Source: Psococerastis gibbosa (taxonomy: Eukaryota > Arthropoda > Insecta > Psocodea > Psocidae). From it: 64,000 nt of DNA. The notes beneath the pieces are model-generated. The model was not told the origin of the DNA. It did no database searches and saw nothing but the letters and a program-made list of their open reading frames with translations. The stretch spans positions 34,119,921 through 34,183,920 of the forward strand of contig OZ020485.1 in NCBI GenBank assembly GCA_963971405.1, written 5' to 3'. The translations under genes were made by a program, and so were the position numbers. Positions 48,757 through 59,212 of this stretch are shown here, in pieces. Position 1 is the first letter of the stretch, and each line of letters begins with the position of its first letter.

Positions 48757-50004
48757 GGCGTAAAAGGACAAGGTATTAAACTTATTCCCGGGGTTAAAAA
48801 TGTAATCGAAATATTTTTAGAATGCATAGCTGTTGTAAAATTGTTTTGTTTAATTTTGAACTCCGGGAATACATTAAATTGGTACCTCTTACTATTTATT
48901 ACTACTGGAGTTGCATTTTATTGGACTTTTTGGTCTGTTTGCAAATAAATGGTTACTTACTTTATTGTTATTTATTTATTTTATACGACTGCAAAGCATT
49001 TGTTCCCAAATACTGCTGCATAGTTGATCTAGTAGTGCATTGGGTACTACAACATCCAACCTCTGAATTTCTGGCGCATACTACTCAAATTGGCAGGCAC
49101 AGCTTTTAACGTCCCAGCGTGACTAAATGGACTTTCAGAGTTGTAACAATGTCTCCTGCAGGGTTATACTCCCACGTGAGTCATGCTGATCCGAATTGGG
49201 GGGAGGATTGGGGGGGGGGGAAGAATGGGAGGGAGGATTGGGGGAGGGCTAAAGCCTCAAGTAAAATCTACCCAACTGCTAACGATTATGATATAAGGAC
49301 TGAACGACAACATTTGTGAGATATACAAAAATATAAATCATATACTGTACTTATAACTTTTACACGAAGGTAAAAATTGATACCAAAGGTTCTTGCAAAA
49401 CATCTATGAGCGAATTAATACAGTAATATCGACAATTTAAAATTATTTTCATATCCGCATGACCGTAACATGGCTTTATATTGTACATCAGCTTAGCATC
49501 CGTACAACTAATTTAAAATCTCTGCAGCAGAAACAGTAATGCATTCAAACAGAAATGGGACAATTCCCAAACGTAAGCTGGGAAATGAGAAATGCAAGCT
49601 GTACATAGCAATCGGAAAATCCCTGGTAGATTGAATTTCGAACCGGAAATTGAACTTCTCTCTCCCTCTCTGTCGCCACTATTTTCTCCTTGTTCAAATC
49701 CATTTCCATATTTTCTACATTCAAAAGCTCAAACAGCCAACGCATTTCAATAAGCCTGCATATATAGCCCAGCTAGCTTTAAAAGGATTTTCTGTTCATT
49801 TAAATTTAGTAACAAGGAATTTTCTTAAACTGTATATATTGTAGTTTTGCATTGTTTATTTAGTTAATAAAATGTCAAGTTCGTGCGTTTTCTTTTACTA
49901 CATTGCATCATATGTACTTATTATGTAGTAATTCTCAAACTACAATGTGTAGGTGCAATTAAGTAACCCATCAAAAATACTGAATTTGTAACTTTTTAAC
50001 TTTA
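48757..50004. other. Unassigned, with LINE-like tail and G-rich patch
   Basis: 48911-48990 repeats the LINE-like tail at 10541-10600. 49194-49250 holds several G tracts (GGGGGGAGGATT, GGGGGGGGGG) that could form a G-quadruplex. No gene recognised. Confidence 0.45.
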
Positions 50005-50404
50005 CTCCTTAAGAGTGTACAGCCCGTAGGAAATTGGTAGTCCGAAATTTAATGCTTTTTATTTTTTATTTAATTAATTAAGCATGTTATTAGAGATTTG
50101 GCTCATCAAAGTTGTAGAAGACTACTTCATGCATCATATTATAAGATATTTTTAATTTTCGAAATTGTAGTTTTTTCATAAACATGCAAATATTTTATAA
50201 ACAATAACTTTTCACGTATTATCGATTTTATAAAAAAACTACAATTTCGAAAACTAAAAATACCTTATTAAATTATGTATGAAGTAGTCGTCTACAACTT
50301 TGATGAGCCAAATCTTTAATAACATGCTTATTTAATTAAATAAAAAATAAAAAGTATTAAATTTTGGGCTGCCACTTTCCTACGGGCTGTACACTCTTAA
50401 GGAG
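50005..50404. mobile_element. 400-bp near-perfect palindrome (foldback element)
   Basis: Arms of about 190 bp. The left begins CTCCTTAAGAGTGTACAG and the right ends with its exact complement. Inside lie GCCCGTAGGAAATTGGTAGT, AATTAAGCATGTTATTAGAG and TTTCGAAATTGTAGTTTTTT with their mirror images. No coding frame. Related to 48110-48385. Confidence 0.88.
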
Positions 50405-50649
50405 CGGCATTTTCAAAACATGCCCAGAGCGGCATAGGAGCCAGAGCCGGGCCTGTTTTGGGGAATTTTCTAACACTACTACTAAAACTAATTATTAGGT
50501 GCCAAAATCGTAGTATTCACAATTTTTCATGAAAATGTCTAAGCTGTCAGCGAAACGGTTAACTGTGAACTACAACATCTCAAATAGAGCATTGGTCAAG
50601 AGTGAGGGTTCTCTACCAATACTCAGGCCTAGACCCCATTGTGTTAACC

Positions 50650-50805
50650 GACGTTAGAGAATCTAGAAAAATCTGGACTTGGCGCGATTTCTACCCACGA
50701 TCTATACATTGCCGGTGCAGTCTAGCGGTTAAGACGATGCCCCAGAAAGACATAGATTGTGGGTCCGAAGCCCGCTAAGTCCAGATATTTCTAGATCCTC
50801 TAATT
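50650..50805. repeat. Inverted tRNA-like repeat (second SINE type)
   Basis: The right half holds TCTAGCGGTTAAGACG (A-box-like) and GGTCCGAAGCC (B-box-like), then CTAAGTCCAGATATTTCTAG. The left half is an inverted copy of the B-box side. It does not fold as a full tRNA, so I read it as two SINE heads in opposite directions. Confidence 0.5.
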
Positions 50806-52137
50806 TCAGTTATAACGTGGAAGTTGCCCCTTCGACCACAGTTATTTTAATGCCAGTATTACTATTATATACCATATATTGCTACAATATAACTCCTTGG
50901 GTGGACGTGCCAGGGATATTTTTTTATGTATACAATATGCACCACTAACCAGTCACGCAAGTTCACGATTCACTGTAAAAACCCTGAACCCCAATTTTTA
51001 CTTTCTACTCAACATCTATCCTTTCACAACAGCTCTACCCGAGGGCAAGCAAGGGCAAAAAATTAGAAAGTCTGTCATCCATACGATCATAAAAACTTAT
51101 ATTTACGTCGTTTCCACAGAATATAATTATTTGTGTTTGACAATATGTCAGTCTGCTTGCAATCGTCCTTGAGTTATTGTTCAAGGCTTCTCCACTGGCG
51201 GATATAAATTTAAAAGGTAGGTACGTTAATTTTTTATTGCCTCCATAGCATCCGTGCACATGTATACACAGTACTTTACGAATAATGCCAGTTCATGACT
51301 GCTGTAATTGTAATTAGTATTGTCTTCATTGCATACAGTAGAATACAATATTTATTTGCAACAACATACACTAATTAATTACATATTGTAACCCCGACTC
51401 ATTCATAGAATATTAAAATGTAGTAAGTAATATGTATAAAAAAATTAAAATATGAAAAGAGTGTTAATTAAAAAGCTAAAACAATATGGCAAGTAGCTTT
51501 TTATCAGAAAGGTATGCTTTTTCACTGCTGCCTAAAATACATTTTCATTGTCTTTTAAATGTTTATTTTGACTTCAACTGGCATGGGATTAAACATCATA
51601 CACAACTTTTTGTGCCGGCTGTGTATAACTGTTGTTGTTGTTGTTGTTTCCAACGCCTGCTTTTAAGTATAAATGTTGTTGGCTAGGCTGTATATAATAT
51701 ATAAAATACATAGGGTATCTTATAAAGACTAATTTAAGAAAGTTACACCGCAAATATACCACAGTAAGCAATACCATGTATTTATAGTATTTACAAGTAT
51801 ATTGCTATGTCGGGGGGATGCTGCCTATAATATGTACATAATATTCAGGGGCAGACTCAGAAATATCGTCAGTGAGGGTCAGGAGATAATGAGATAGTTG
51901 ACTGGAAATTATGCAGTATCTGGCACTTCTCACTAACTGGAAGGGGGGTCCAGGGGCCGCGGTGAAAGAATTTGTAAAAGTTCGAAAATACAGACGTAAC
52001 ATAGAATGGTTTCAATCATTTAAATGCATTTTTAGTTTCAAGGGATGGGTGCGCGCAATGATAATATAAAATGTACTTATAGCTGTGTTTCAAAAAGTAC
52101 TATTAATACGTACCTATTATTCATTTTTTAAATTTAA
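50806..52137. other. Unassigned
   Basis: No gene recognised. Short GTT microsatellite near 51630-51648. Confidence 0.35.
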
Positions 52138-52944
52138 TGCTTTCCAATTTATACGTAGTATAAGGAAAGCTTTGTGACGGACGAAATTTTCGGTTCCGAG
52201 ATTTCAACGTATTTACACGTATTAAGGTCCCAGGAACCAAAAAAAGTGGTTTTTACGAAATGTCTGTCTGTCTGTCGTTCTGTCTGTCTGTCGTTTTGTC
52301 TGTCTGTGCGTCGATTTCCGGGCAAACTACTCGGTCGATTTTGATGAAATTCGGCATGTAGGTTCACAAAATCATACCTCGGGACCATGTTTTTTATTTG
52401 GGGCTAACTCAATTTGGGAGGGTTTTATTCTCAAAAACTCCAAAAAAAACTCTAAAAAAATTATTTCCCGAAAACGGCTCCAACTATTTCTTTTAAATCC
52501 GCATATATTGTAGTTATTATTAATGTTGATCAAATACGGTGGGTCGCTTGCCCCTTGATAGTTTGCTTCTGGGGGTAAAAAATAAAAATAACTAAATTTT
52601 AATGAAAAATGACTAAAAAATAATTTTTCTGCGAAACCTTTCTATCGATGATTTCTACCTTCAGGTATGTTTTAGGTGTTAAATTGAGTAACGAAATCGG
52701 ACAGGTTGCTTTCCCAGAAAAGTGGTTTTGTACAAAAGAATGTTTTTTTGAAAAAATGATAGGAAATTCACGCTCAAACGCATTGCGTGCCCTGCCAATT
52801 AAATAATTAAAATATTATAAATATATTATTATTTATGAATTATTAAATATTATAAATGTATTGACCATGAAATTACTCATTTTCACTATCTACTAATTTT
52901 GATAAATTGGAATGCATGTTCGAGTAAACTCGGACCAGCTCTTT
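52138..52944 (+). repeat. Repeat A, copy 4
   Basis: Full-length copy. Starts GCTTTCCAATTTATACGTAG and ends at GGACCAGCTCTTT. It contains an extra AT-rich stretch at about 52798-52868. The (CTGT)n tract is at 52260-52310. Confidence 0.8.
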
Positions 52945-54030
52945 ATTAACGCAAAGGAACTGCTGATAAATACTCATTTTAGAAATATTTATCACCATTT
53001 ACCACATCGAGATACGTAGTACTGCCCGTAAAATGGGGATAACAACGTTTGGAAGAATTAAAGCGGATATTTCAAAATAATTTGTAAATAACTTGAAAAC
53101 AGGTCATAATTATAATTAGTTCCTCGGTTCACTGCTGCAAAGAAATGAAAGAGCTTATGTTAACTTATGGAACTCATGGAAAATTCACAATAAATACAGA
53201 ATTACCATTTTCTCACTTGATATTATTATAAGTCTAAAAAACGGGATATTTTAAAGTGACCCTATTTTACCAATTTTATCAATATGGTACTTTTTTAAAA
53301 ACCTATTATTTTTTTAATCCATTTTTTCATTACCAATTTTTCATGTTTGCGGCCTTTGCATTAATTAATTTTGTCAAAAAATGACTTTAAAGTAAAATAT
53401 GCGTATAGCTTAGCCTATACATAGGCTACACAAAAAACCTGAAACTTCGTTTTAATAATATTATAGATGTTTGTAAAATCTATATGTATCGTGCTAGTAG
53501 TACAGTGTTTTGACAGGAATATTTCCATATCCAATATTTAGCATTCTTAAAAATATTTTTGCTTTGGCGCGATCCTTGATGTCATGACTTGACGCGGCCT
53601 CACTTTGAGCTCACAGGCCATTAAGAATGATTTACAGAGTTTCTCTGAAAATAACTGATTTCGTATTGCGTAGCTTGTCTTTCCACAATTTCGGCTGCGG
53701 TCCTCATACAATAATGGTGGTCCAGTCACTCAACGGTTCATCCGCCCGCGCCCGCCAAAGATTTGAAACAGAAGGGTTTTCGAGTATTCCCAGAATTTGT
53801 AACATAGCCCTTTTCTTATGTTTATGACATTTGGCCTCATTTGAAGCTACTGTATTTCTTGGGATGACTCTGAATCCATGTCCGGTGAGTTTTCTATAAG
53901 CTTTAAAACAGTACAATCAAATGAATGAATGCTTATTGATACAAGATTAGTATTTATTTTCCAATCGCTTGTATTAATTTTCGTAGCAATTCATTATATT
54001 ATATTGCAGTGTTATGTGGTATTGATATTG
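52945..54030. other. Unassigned
   Basis: No gene or repeat family recognised. Overlapping frames of 60-70 codons at 53547-53916 carry no known domain. Confidence 0.35.
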
Positions 54031-54130
54031 ATATAGAAAAAACTGGACTTGGCGAGATTCGAACCCACAATCTACGCCTAATCGGGGCGTAAGCAATTAC
54101 TGCGGATTCTGAAAGAAGACGCCATGGCAG
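54031..54130 (-). repeat. tRNA-like SINE head (second SINE type)
   Basis: The minus strand reads GTAGATTGTGGGTTCGAATC followed by TCGCCAAGTCCAGTTTTTTC. GGTTCGAATCT is close to the B box consensus GGTTCRANNCC. The AAGTCCAG tail matches 50650-50805. Confidence 0.5.
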
Positions 54131-54150
54131 TACTACTCTTAAATAAATAA

Positions 54151-54336
54151 TGACTTTTGTTCTACGTAATACCATGCCAACCTATCGAAGTTAGAGCTAG
54201 AAACCCTCTCGCCCGCACACTCGCGACCCCCTATTTTGCATATCCTCCGAAGCATGGCCAGAAAATAAAGCAAGTGTGCGTCTTGAAATAGCATTCTTTC
54301 AGGTGAAAGTCAGAGTCCGTACCACCACTCTACATT
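54151..54336 (-). repeat. tRNA-derived SINE, copy 8
   Basis: Complete but diverged reverse copy: TGACTTTTGTTCTACGTAAT at the tail side and CAGAGTCCGTACCACCACTC at the head. The B box is degraded. Confidence 0.75.
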
Positions 54337-54884
54337 TAATGACTTGTAGAAGATCCTCTTGTTTGACCACGGCTCTGTTATGGTCTGTAACATGCCCAGT
54401 AGCCACGTTTTTCCCTACCAATGAAGCTAGTGTTACCAAATAGTTATGGGTGGATCCAGGTCCGGCGGAAAAAGTTTCCTGTTAAAAAGTAGAATCGAAA
54501 ATCAAGGATAAATGTGAGTTCGAAGAGTCTAACATGGTGAAGTGATTGAAAGCAGTTGGCAAACAACGGGGCCTGGCATTGGCCTCATCTGGCGTTAAGC
54601 AAACTTATTTCCTGGCCAATTCAATCAGCTAAAAGCAGATCTCAAGTAAACTCCCTGTTGGTCCAAGAATGTGCGGGGAGGGCAGAAAACACACATGGGG
54701 AGGCTGGGGAGGATCAACCCCTCAGCGATATATAGCTTTCTCGTTTCATGAACAACACCCTTCTTTTCTTTGAAAAAAAAATCTTCAATCACAGTGTATT
54801 TGACCTGGGAGTAATATTTCAATGCCTATAGTCTCCATTGTATCTCTATTGTGCCTCCATTGTCTCTCTATTGTGTGTTATGTC
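54337..54884. other. Unassigned
   Basis: Contains GGATCCAGGTCCGGCGGAAA near 54451, similar to part of the SINE extension at 7697-7848. No gene recognised. Confidence 0.35.
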
Positions 54885-55080
54885 GGGACAAGTAGAGTTG
54901 TGGTACAGACATTCACCCGAAAGGTTGTTGGTTCGAGTCTCACACTAGCTACATTTTCTGGCCATGCTTCGGAGGGCGTGTAAGGCAGGCGGTCCTAGGT
55001 CTTCCTAGTTGAGTTTATAGCCCTAACTCCGTTAGGTTGGCTTAGTAATAGAACAAAAAAGTCAATATTTATTTATTTTA
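54885..55080 (+). repeat. tRNA-derived SINE, copy 9
   Basis: GTAGAGTTGTGGTACAGAC (A box side), then the B-box region GGTTCGAGTCT, the body and the tail GTAATAGAACAAAAAAGTCA with an ATTT-rich end. The stretch between the A and B boxes is about 5 bases shorter than in other copies. Confidence 0.85.
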
Positions 55081-55393
55081 TATTTTATTTTTATTTCTAT
55101 TGCCAGTTGATAAGAATTGCCCACTGGATAGTCATTTCCTTATTTATAACATAATTAGCATGTGTAGGACTCGAACTGTGTAGGATATAAATGTGTAGGA
55201 TTCGAACAAACTGAAATATTACCAAACTACTCCGACGACAAGGCGGGAACATGCTTGTACTTGTGCGAGTCTCTACATGCCATGCGGTTGGATTGGATGG
55301 TAACTCAACACTAAATTAAAGAGGCGACTGAAGACGTCAATCGGACACATTCATTCTCCTTATGGTGTTGCAATCTATCGATTGGTTTACAGC

Positions 55394-55569
55394 GAATGTT
55401 TACGTCTCCTTCTCCACTCTTGTCTATCTTGTCTGGTTCTTTTTATTGAAAGGAAAGTGTCGCAACCTAGGTCTTTCTTGATGTCATCCAGGTACTCCTT
55501 CCACCGCCGTCCTCCTGGATTGATATTCTTAGGGAGTATCAGAATATGCCCCATCCATTTGGCTCTTCT
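55394..55569 (-). pseudogene. LINE C-terminus, family with EYLDDIKKDLGC
   Basis: An uninterrupted minus frame reads RRAKWMGHILILPKNIN, GGRRWKEYLDDIKKDLGCDT and RTRQDRQEWRRRRKHSL to a stop. This is the conserved end of a LINE reverse transcriptase protein. It is cut on its 5' side by repeat A copy 5. A second copy is at 57875-58018. Confidence 0.78.
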
Positions 55570-55571
55570 TA

Positions 55572-56755
55572 TTGCTTTCCAATTTATACGTAGTATAAGG
55601 AAAGCTTTGTGATGGTCGAAATTTTCGATTCCAAGATTTCAACGGATTTACACGTTTTGAGGCCCCAAGAACCCAAAAAAGTGTTTTTTACGAAATGTCT
55701 GTCTGTCGCTCTGTCTGTCTGTTCATCGATTTCCGGGCAAACTACTCGGTCGATTTTGATGAAATTTGGCATGTAGATTTACAAAAATCATACATCGAGA
55801 CCATATGTTTTATTTTGGGCCAACTCAATTTGGGGGGCTTTGTTCTAAAAAAACTCCAAAAAAAAACGTCTAAAAAAAATATTTCTCAAAAATGGCTCCA
55901 ACGATTTCTATTAAATTCACATATCGCTCATGCACGAGAAAAGTGGCACATTTCAAAAAATTGCAAAATTGAGTTATTTGTAAAAAAAATGTCGAGGAAA
56001 ATATAGCGAATTTTATGAATGTAGTCTCACATATCTAGTTTAATTTGCTTCCATAAGATTGCGTTTTGTCACTGATCCATTGCCTAGTTTGACTACTTCG
56101 GGTTTGGCAATACTGACATAATTCGGAACGTGCTCCAGGCGTTGACGTGGTAATTATACTTCTCTTTCAAGTAAACTGTCACATCTCAAAAGAATTAAGT
56201 GCCTCGATAGTACTACAAGAAAAACTAGGAAATGGTCAGAACTAAAATTTGAATTATCTCAAAAGTCAATGTTTAGAAATGTGTCACTTTTGTCGTGCAT
56301 GAGCGATATCTTGTAGTCGTTATTAATGTTAATAAAATGCGGGGGGGTCTCTTGCCCCTTGATAAAATAAAAATAACTAAATTTTAATGAAAAATGACTA
56401 AAAAATAATTTTTCTTCGAAACCTTTCTATCCATGATTTCTACCTTCAGACATGTTTTAGACTTTAAATTGAGTAACGAAACCGGATAGGTTGCTTTCCC
56501 AAAAAAGTATTTGGTTTTGTGCAAAAAGTTTTTGAAAAAATTATTAAAGATTAAATTCACGCTCAATTCATTGCGTGCCCTGCCATTATTACTGTGTGGT
56601 AATGTGTTGGTCTGACTTATCTATAGTTTACCTCGCCTCCAGTGACGCCAGGTTATTATTTTTTATTTTTTTTATTTTATTATTTTAACTCATTTTCTCC
56701 ATCTACTAATTGATAAATTGGAAAGCATGTTCGAGTAAACTCGGACCGGTTCTTC
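55572..56755 (+). repeat. Repeat A, copy 5, interrupted by a MITE
   Basis: Both ends are present. The element is split by a 385-bp MITE at 55923-56307. It lies between two LINE fragments on the minus strand (55394-55569 and 56813-56932) and abuts the first, so it probably inserted into LINE-derived DNA. Confidence 0.8.
55923..56307. mobile_element. 385-bp MITE inside repeat A copy 5
   Basis: Inverted ends match over 28 bases with two mismatches. They begin GCTCATGCACGA and continue through AAAAGTGRCACATTT. The other four repeat A copies give the uninterrupted version of this position, so the boundaries are reliable to a few bases. Flanks read ...CATAT and ATATC..., consistent with a short TA or ATAT duplication. 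No transposase; superfamily uncertain. Confidence 0.75.
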
Positions 56756-56812
56756 AAATGGCGGCAATAATAGATATTTTTTTCTTTTATTCAAAGGAGC
56801 ACGTCTTTGTTG

Positions 56813-56932
56813 GTTATATGGTCTGTGAAAGAGCACACTCCTCATAAGAGTTTTGAGAAGTAGTCTTCTGATATCTAGGTCGATGTTACAAGGTTCGAGT
56901 ATCTTGTTAAAAGCTGTTCTGCTATCTGGCAA
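56813..56932 (-). pseudogene. LINE reverse transcriptase fragment
   Basis: The minus strand reads SRTAFNKILEPCNIDLDIRR followed by LLLKTLMRSVLFH, resembling the AFNKK...R..LVKTLVWSVLLYG region found just after the RT core in many LINEs. It may be the upstream part of the LINE interrupted by repeat A copy 5, though the sequence between is not recognisable. Confidence 0.45.
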
Positions 56933-56935
56933 AGT

Positions 56936-57874
56936 TTATCCGACTTGATATTTCCTGGAGTTCATTCAATAAATTGTTTGAATTCGATTAAACGTTTTTA
57001 TTAAAAAAAAAACTTGATATAGACTCAGGAACGGCGCAATTCTACAACTCCACCTAGATCTGTCACCTCAAACTAATTGCAGGATGTTCGGATCGACCCA
57101 TGAAACCGGCAACTACTCTGCTCAACCTATTTGAGATAATGTCTGGAGCACAGAATGCACAGCGCAGTCAAGTCAATACCTGGCATTATCATCATCTTAA
57201 TCCTCAAATGTCTAAAAAACCAAATTAATTTAATAGCAAAAAGTAATATAAATATTTACGATGTGTAGTAACAGATGTTTTGCCGCCATCATGACAAAAA
57301 GAGTCGGAAAAGAAGATTGGTAGGAGTTGTTCCCTGGGCAAAGAATAAATTTACCGAATCGTGCCCCTTTCCACTGCCTTCTGTATCATATAAATTTGTA
57401 CTTTTTATCTGCTTCGCTGCTGGCCTGTCTCATATATTCTCATTAGGGTAGGCGAAGATAGTTAAGTGCTACACAGTTGCCGAGACCGACCGGTCCTCTC
57501 ATTCTTAATCCTTATGGTATCTCGTAAACTATTGGTCTCTCCGGCCATACCGATGATCAAGACTGTTCTCATAGGCCAACATCTTAATATTGTTGTCCAC
57601 TAAACAGCGGGATTAGAACTTAGAAGGAAGGTACTCAAGGTAAATTACAGACATAAGTTAGGATTAATATGAAAAATTGTAGAGGTAATATGTTGTTGCC
57701 TGTAGGCTTCTAAGAGCTCAGCGTTAGGGGGTCGCAGTCTTGTCTTGATATAGAAAATGTTAATACGTTGTAAATTTATAATGTGTGGTGTACTGCTCCG
57801 ATACTGCGCATCAGCTATGAAATTTCCCAGATCGATATGGCAATGTTTTATCGATCTTTTCTTCTTCTTGAGTT
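56936..57874. other. Unassigned
   Basis: No gene or repeat recognised. Confidence 0.35.
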
Positions 57875-58018
57875 GCAATCTAGCAAGGTTTGCAGCGAAT
57901 GTTGTATTTTTCTCCTCCACTCTTGTCGGTTTTGTGCGGTCCTTTTCAATTCTTTGTAGGTGTCGCACCCTAGGTCCTTCATGACATCCTCTAGGTACTC
58001 TTTCCTCTGTCGTCCTCT
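57875..58018 (-). pseudogene. LINE C-terminus, second copy
   Basis: Minus strand RQRKEYLEDVMKDLGCDTYK, then ELKRTAQNRQEWRRKIQHSL and QTLLDC. Same protein family as 55394-55569, with substitutions throughout. Only the 3' end is kept. Confidence 0.75.
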
Positions 58019-58151
58019 TCATCGATCTTTTGGGGAATGTTAAATATATCGCAGTTGCGGACTCAGGGTATTAGATCAGAAAAATGGCGTATTCAGGAGA
58101 CTTCAAAAAAAAATTGTAATTCTGTATTATGACTGTTGACCTGCAGCCTGT

Positions 58152-58381
58152 CAGTGGCGGCAGTGCCCGAGGGGGTCTGCCGCCCCCCCCCCCAAAAGTT
58201 TCTCCGGCCCCTCCGGCCCCCCCCCCCAGTTTTGAGATATTTTACTCTTGTTAAATTGCAGAATTATTGAATGGCATACCTACTCCCAATGAAAAGTGTT
58301 TTGTTTTTTCATTGGCCCCCCCAGATAGAAGTCATGCTCCTCCATGGCCCCCCTACCTTAAAATTTCTAGCGCCGCCACTG
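58152..58381. mobile_element. 230-bp hAT-like MITE inserted in another MITE
   Basis: Ends CAGTGGCGGCAG and, reversed, CAGTGGCGGCGCTAG. The right flank is AGCCTGAT and the left AGCCTGT, an 8-bp duplication with one base lost. The interior is rich in C runs. AGCCTGAT is the first part of the CTGCAG MITE that follows, so this element landed in it. Confidence 0.78.
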
Positions 58382-58538
58382 AGCCTGATCGGGGCGTTTA
58401 TAATACCGGTATTTATTTAATCCACTGGTAAACAAGACAATTTTATAATGGAAAGTGCTATTCAAAATTTGTTTGTTTACAGTTATAATCCTAGGGTATT
58501 TATTTAACCCCGGTATTATAAACGCCTCGATCAGACTG
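58382..58538. mobile_element. CTGCAG-ended MITE, copy 2 (split)
   Basis: Begins AGCCTGATCGGGGCGTTTAT and ends AAACGCCTCGATCAGACTG. The missing first bases (CTGCAGCCTG) lie at 58141-58150, on the other side of the hAT-like insertion. Confidence 0.85.
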
Positions 58539-58892
58539 CTGCTGAAAGATTTAAATCCATGTTTTTCGCTTGCACAAAACGACGAAATTTTCTTTTCAGG
58601 TCTTTACTGCGCTAATAAGCTGTATTACTACACCATTTACAATATACCTAGATACAATTTAATTTTCAAGTTTTTTGTCCCAGGGTTGTTACATTATTTA
58701 CCTACGTCAATAGAAATTTTTACAGACGCCGTTGACAATTATTAACAAGAATAAAGCAAGGGACCAGCGCCGGTTTATCTCTTAGGGCCCTTCTTCATTA
58801 CAATGTTTAAGTCTTAAGAGAAAAATCCCTTTCGGCTATGGCCGATCAGGTGTAGGTAGATTCCGCAGACCCTGCTTTTCCTCTACGCTACC
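58539..58892. other. Unassigned
   Basis: No gene recognised. Confidence 0.35.
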
Positions 58893-59212
58893 CAGAGGCG
58901 TAAAGTTTTAGAATGATGGCGGGGGCAAAACTAAGTAGACCTTATGACGTCATCAGGCAGGATTGAAGAAAAAATTGATAATATAATAGAAAAATTGTAG
59001 AGTTTTACGCAATTTTTAATAGTTGTAAAGTATAGCTGTAGATTTTACAAAGCTAAAAAAAGAATGCTTATATGCATAATGCTGCAAAGGGGACTATGAA
59101 GTAAGAACCACGTCTTACAATGCTCGAAGCTGGGGGGAGGGGGGTAAAGCCAAAAGGAGCTGGGGGGGGGGCAAGTTGGACCGTGCCCCCCTCACCCAAC
59201 TTTACGCCCCTG
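58893..59212 (-). mobile_element. MITE with GGGGCGTAAAGTT ends, copy 2
   Basis: The ends are CAGAGGCGTAAAGTTT and, reversed, CAGGGGCGTAAAGTTGG. The flanks CGCTAC and CGCTAT suggest a duplication of 5-6 bp if the element starts two or three bases further out. The interior matches 10935-11218 reversed. Confidence 0.8.

Noticed and set aside
50705..50780. Functional tRNA gene
   Set aside because: Box-like motifs are present, but the acceptor stem does not pair and the sequence is part of an inverted SINE-like repeat.
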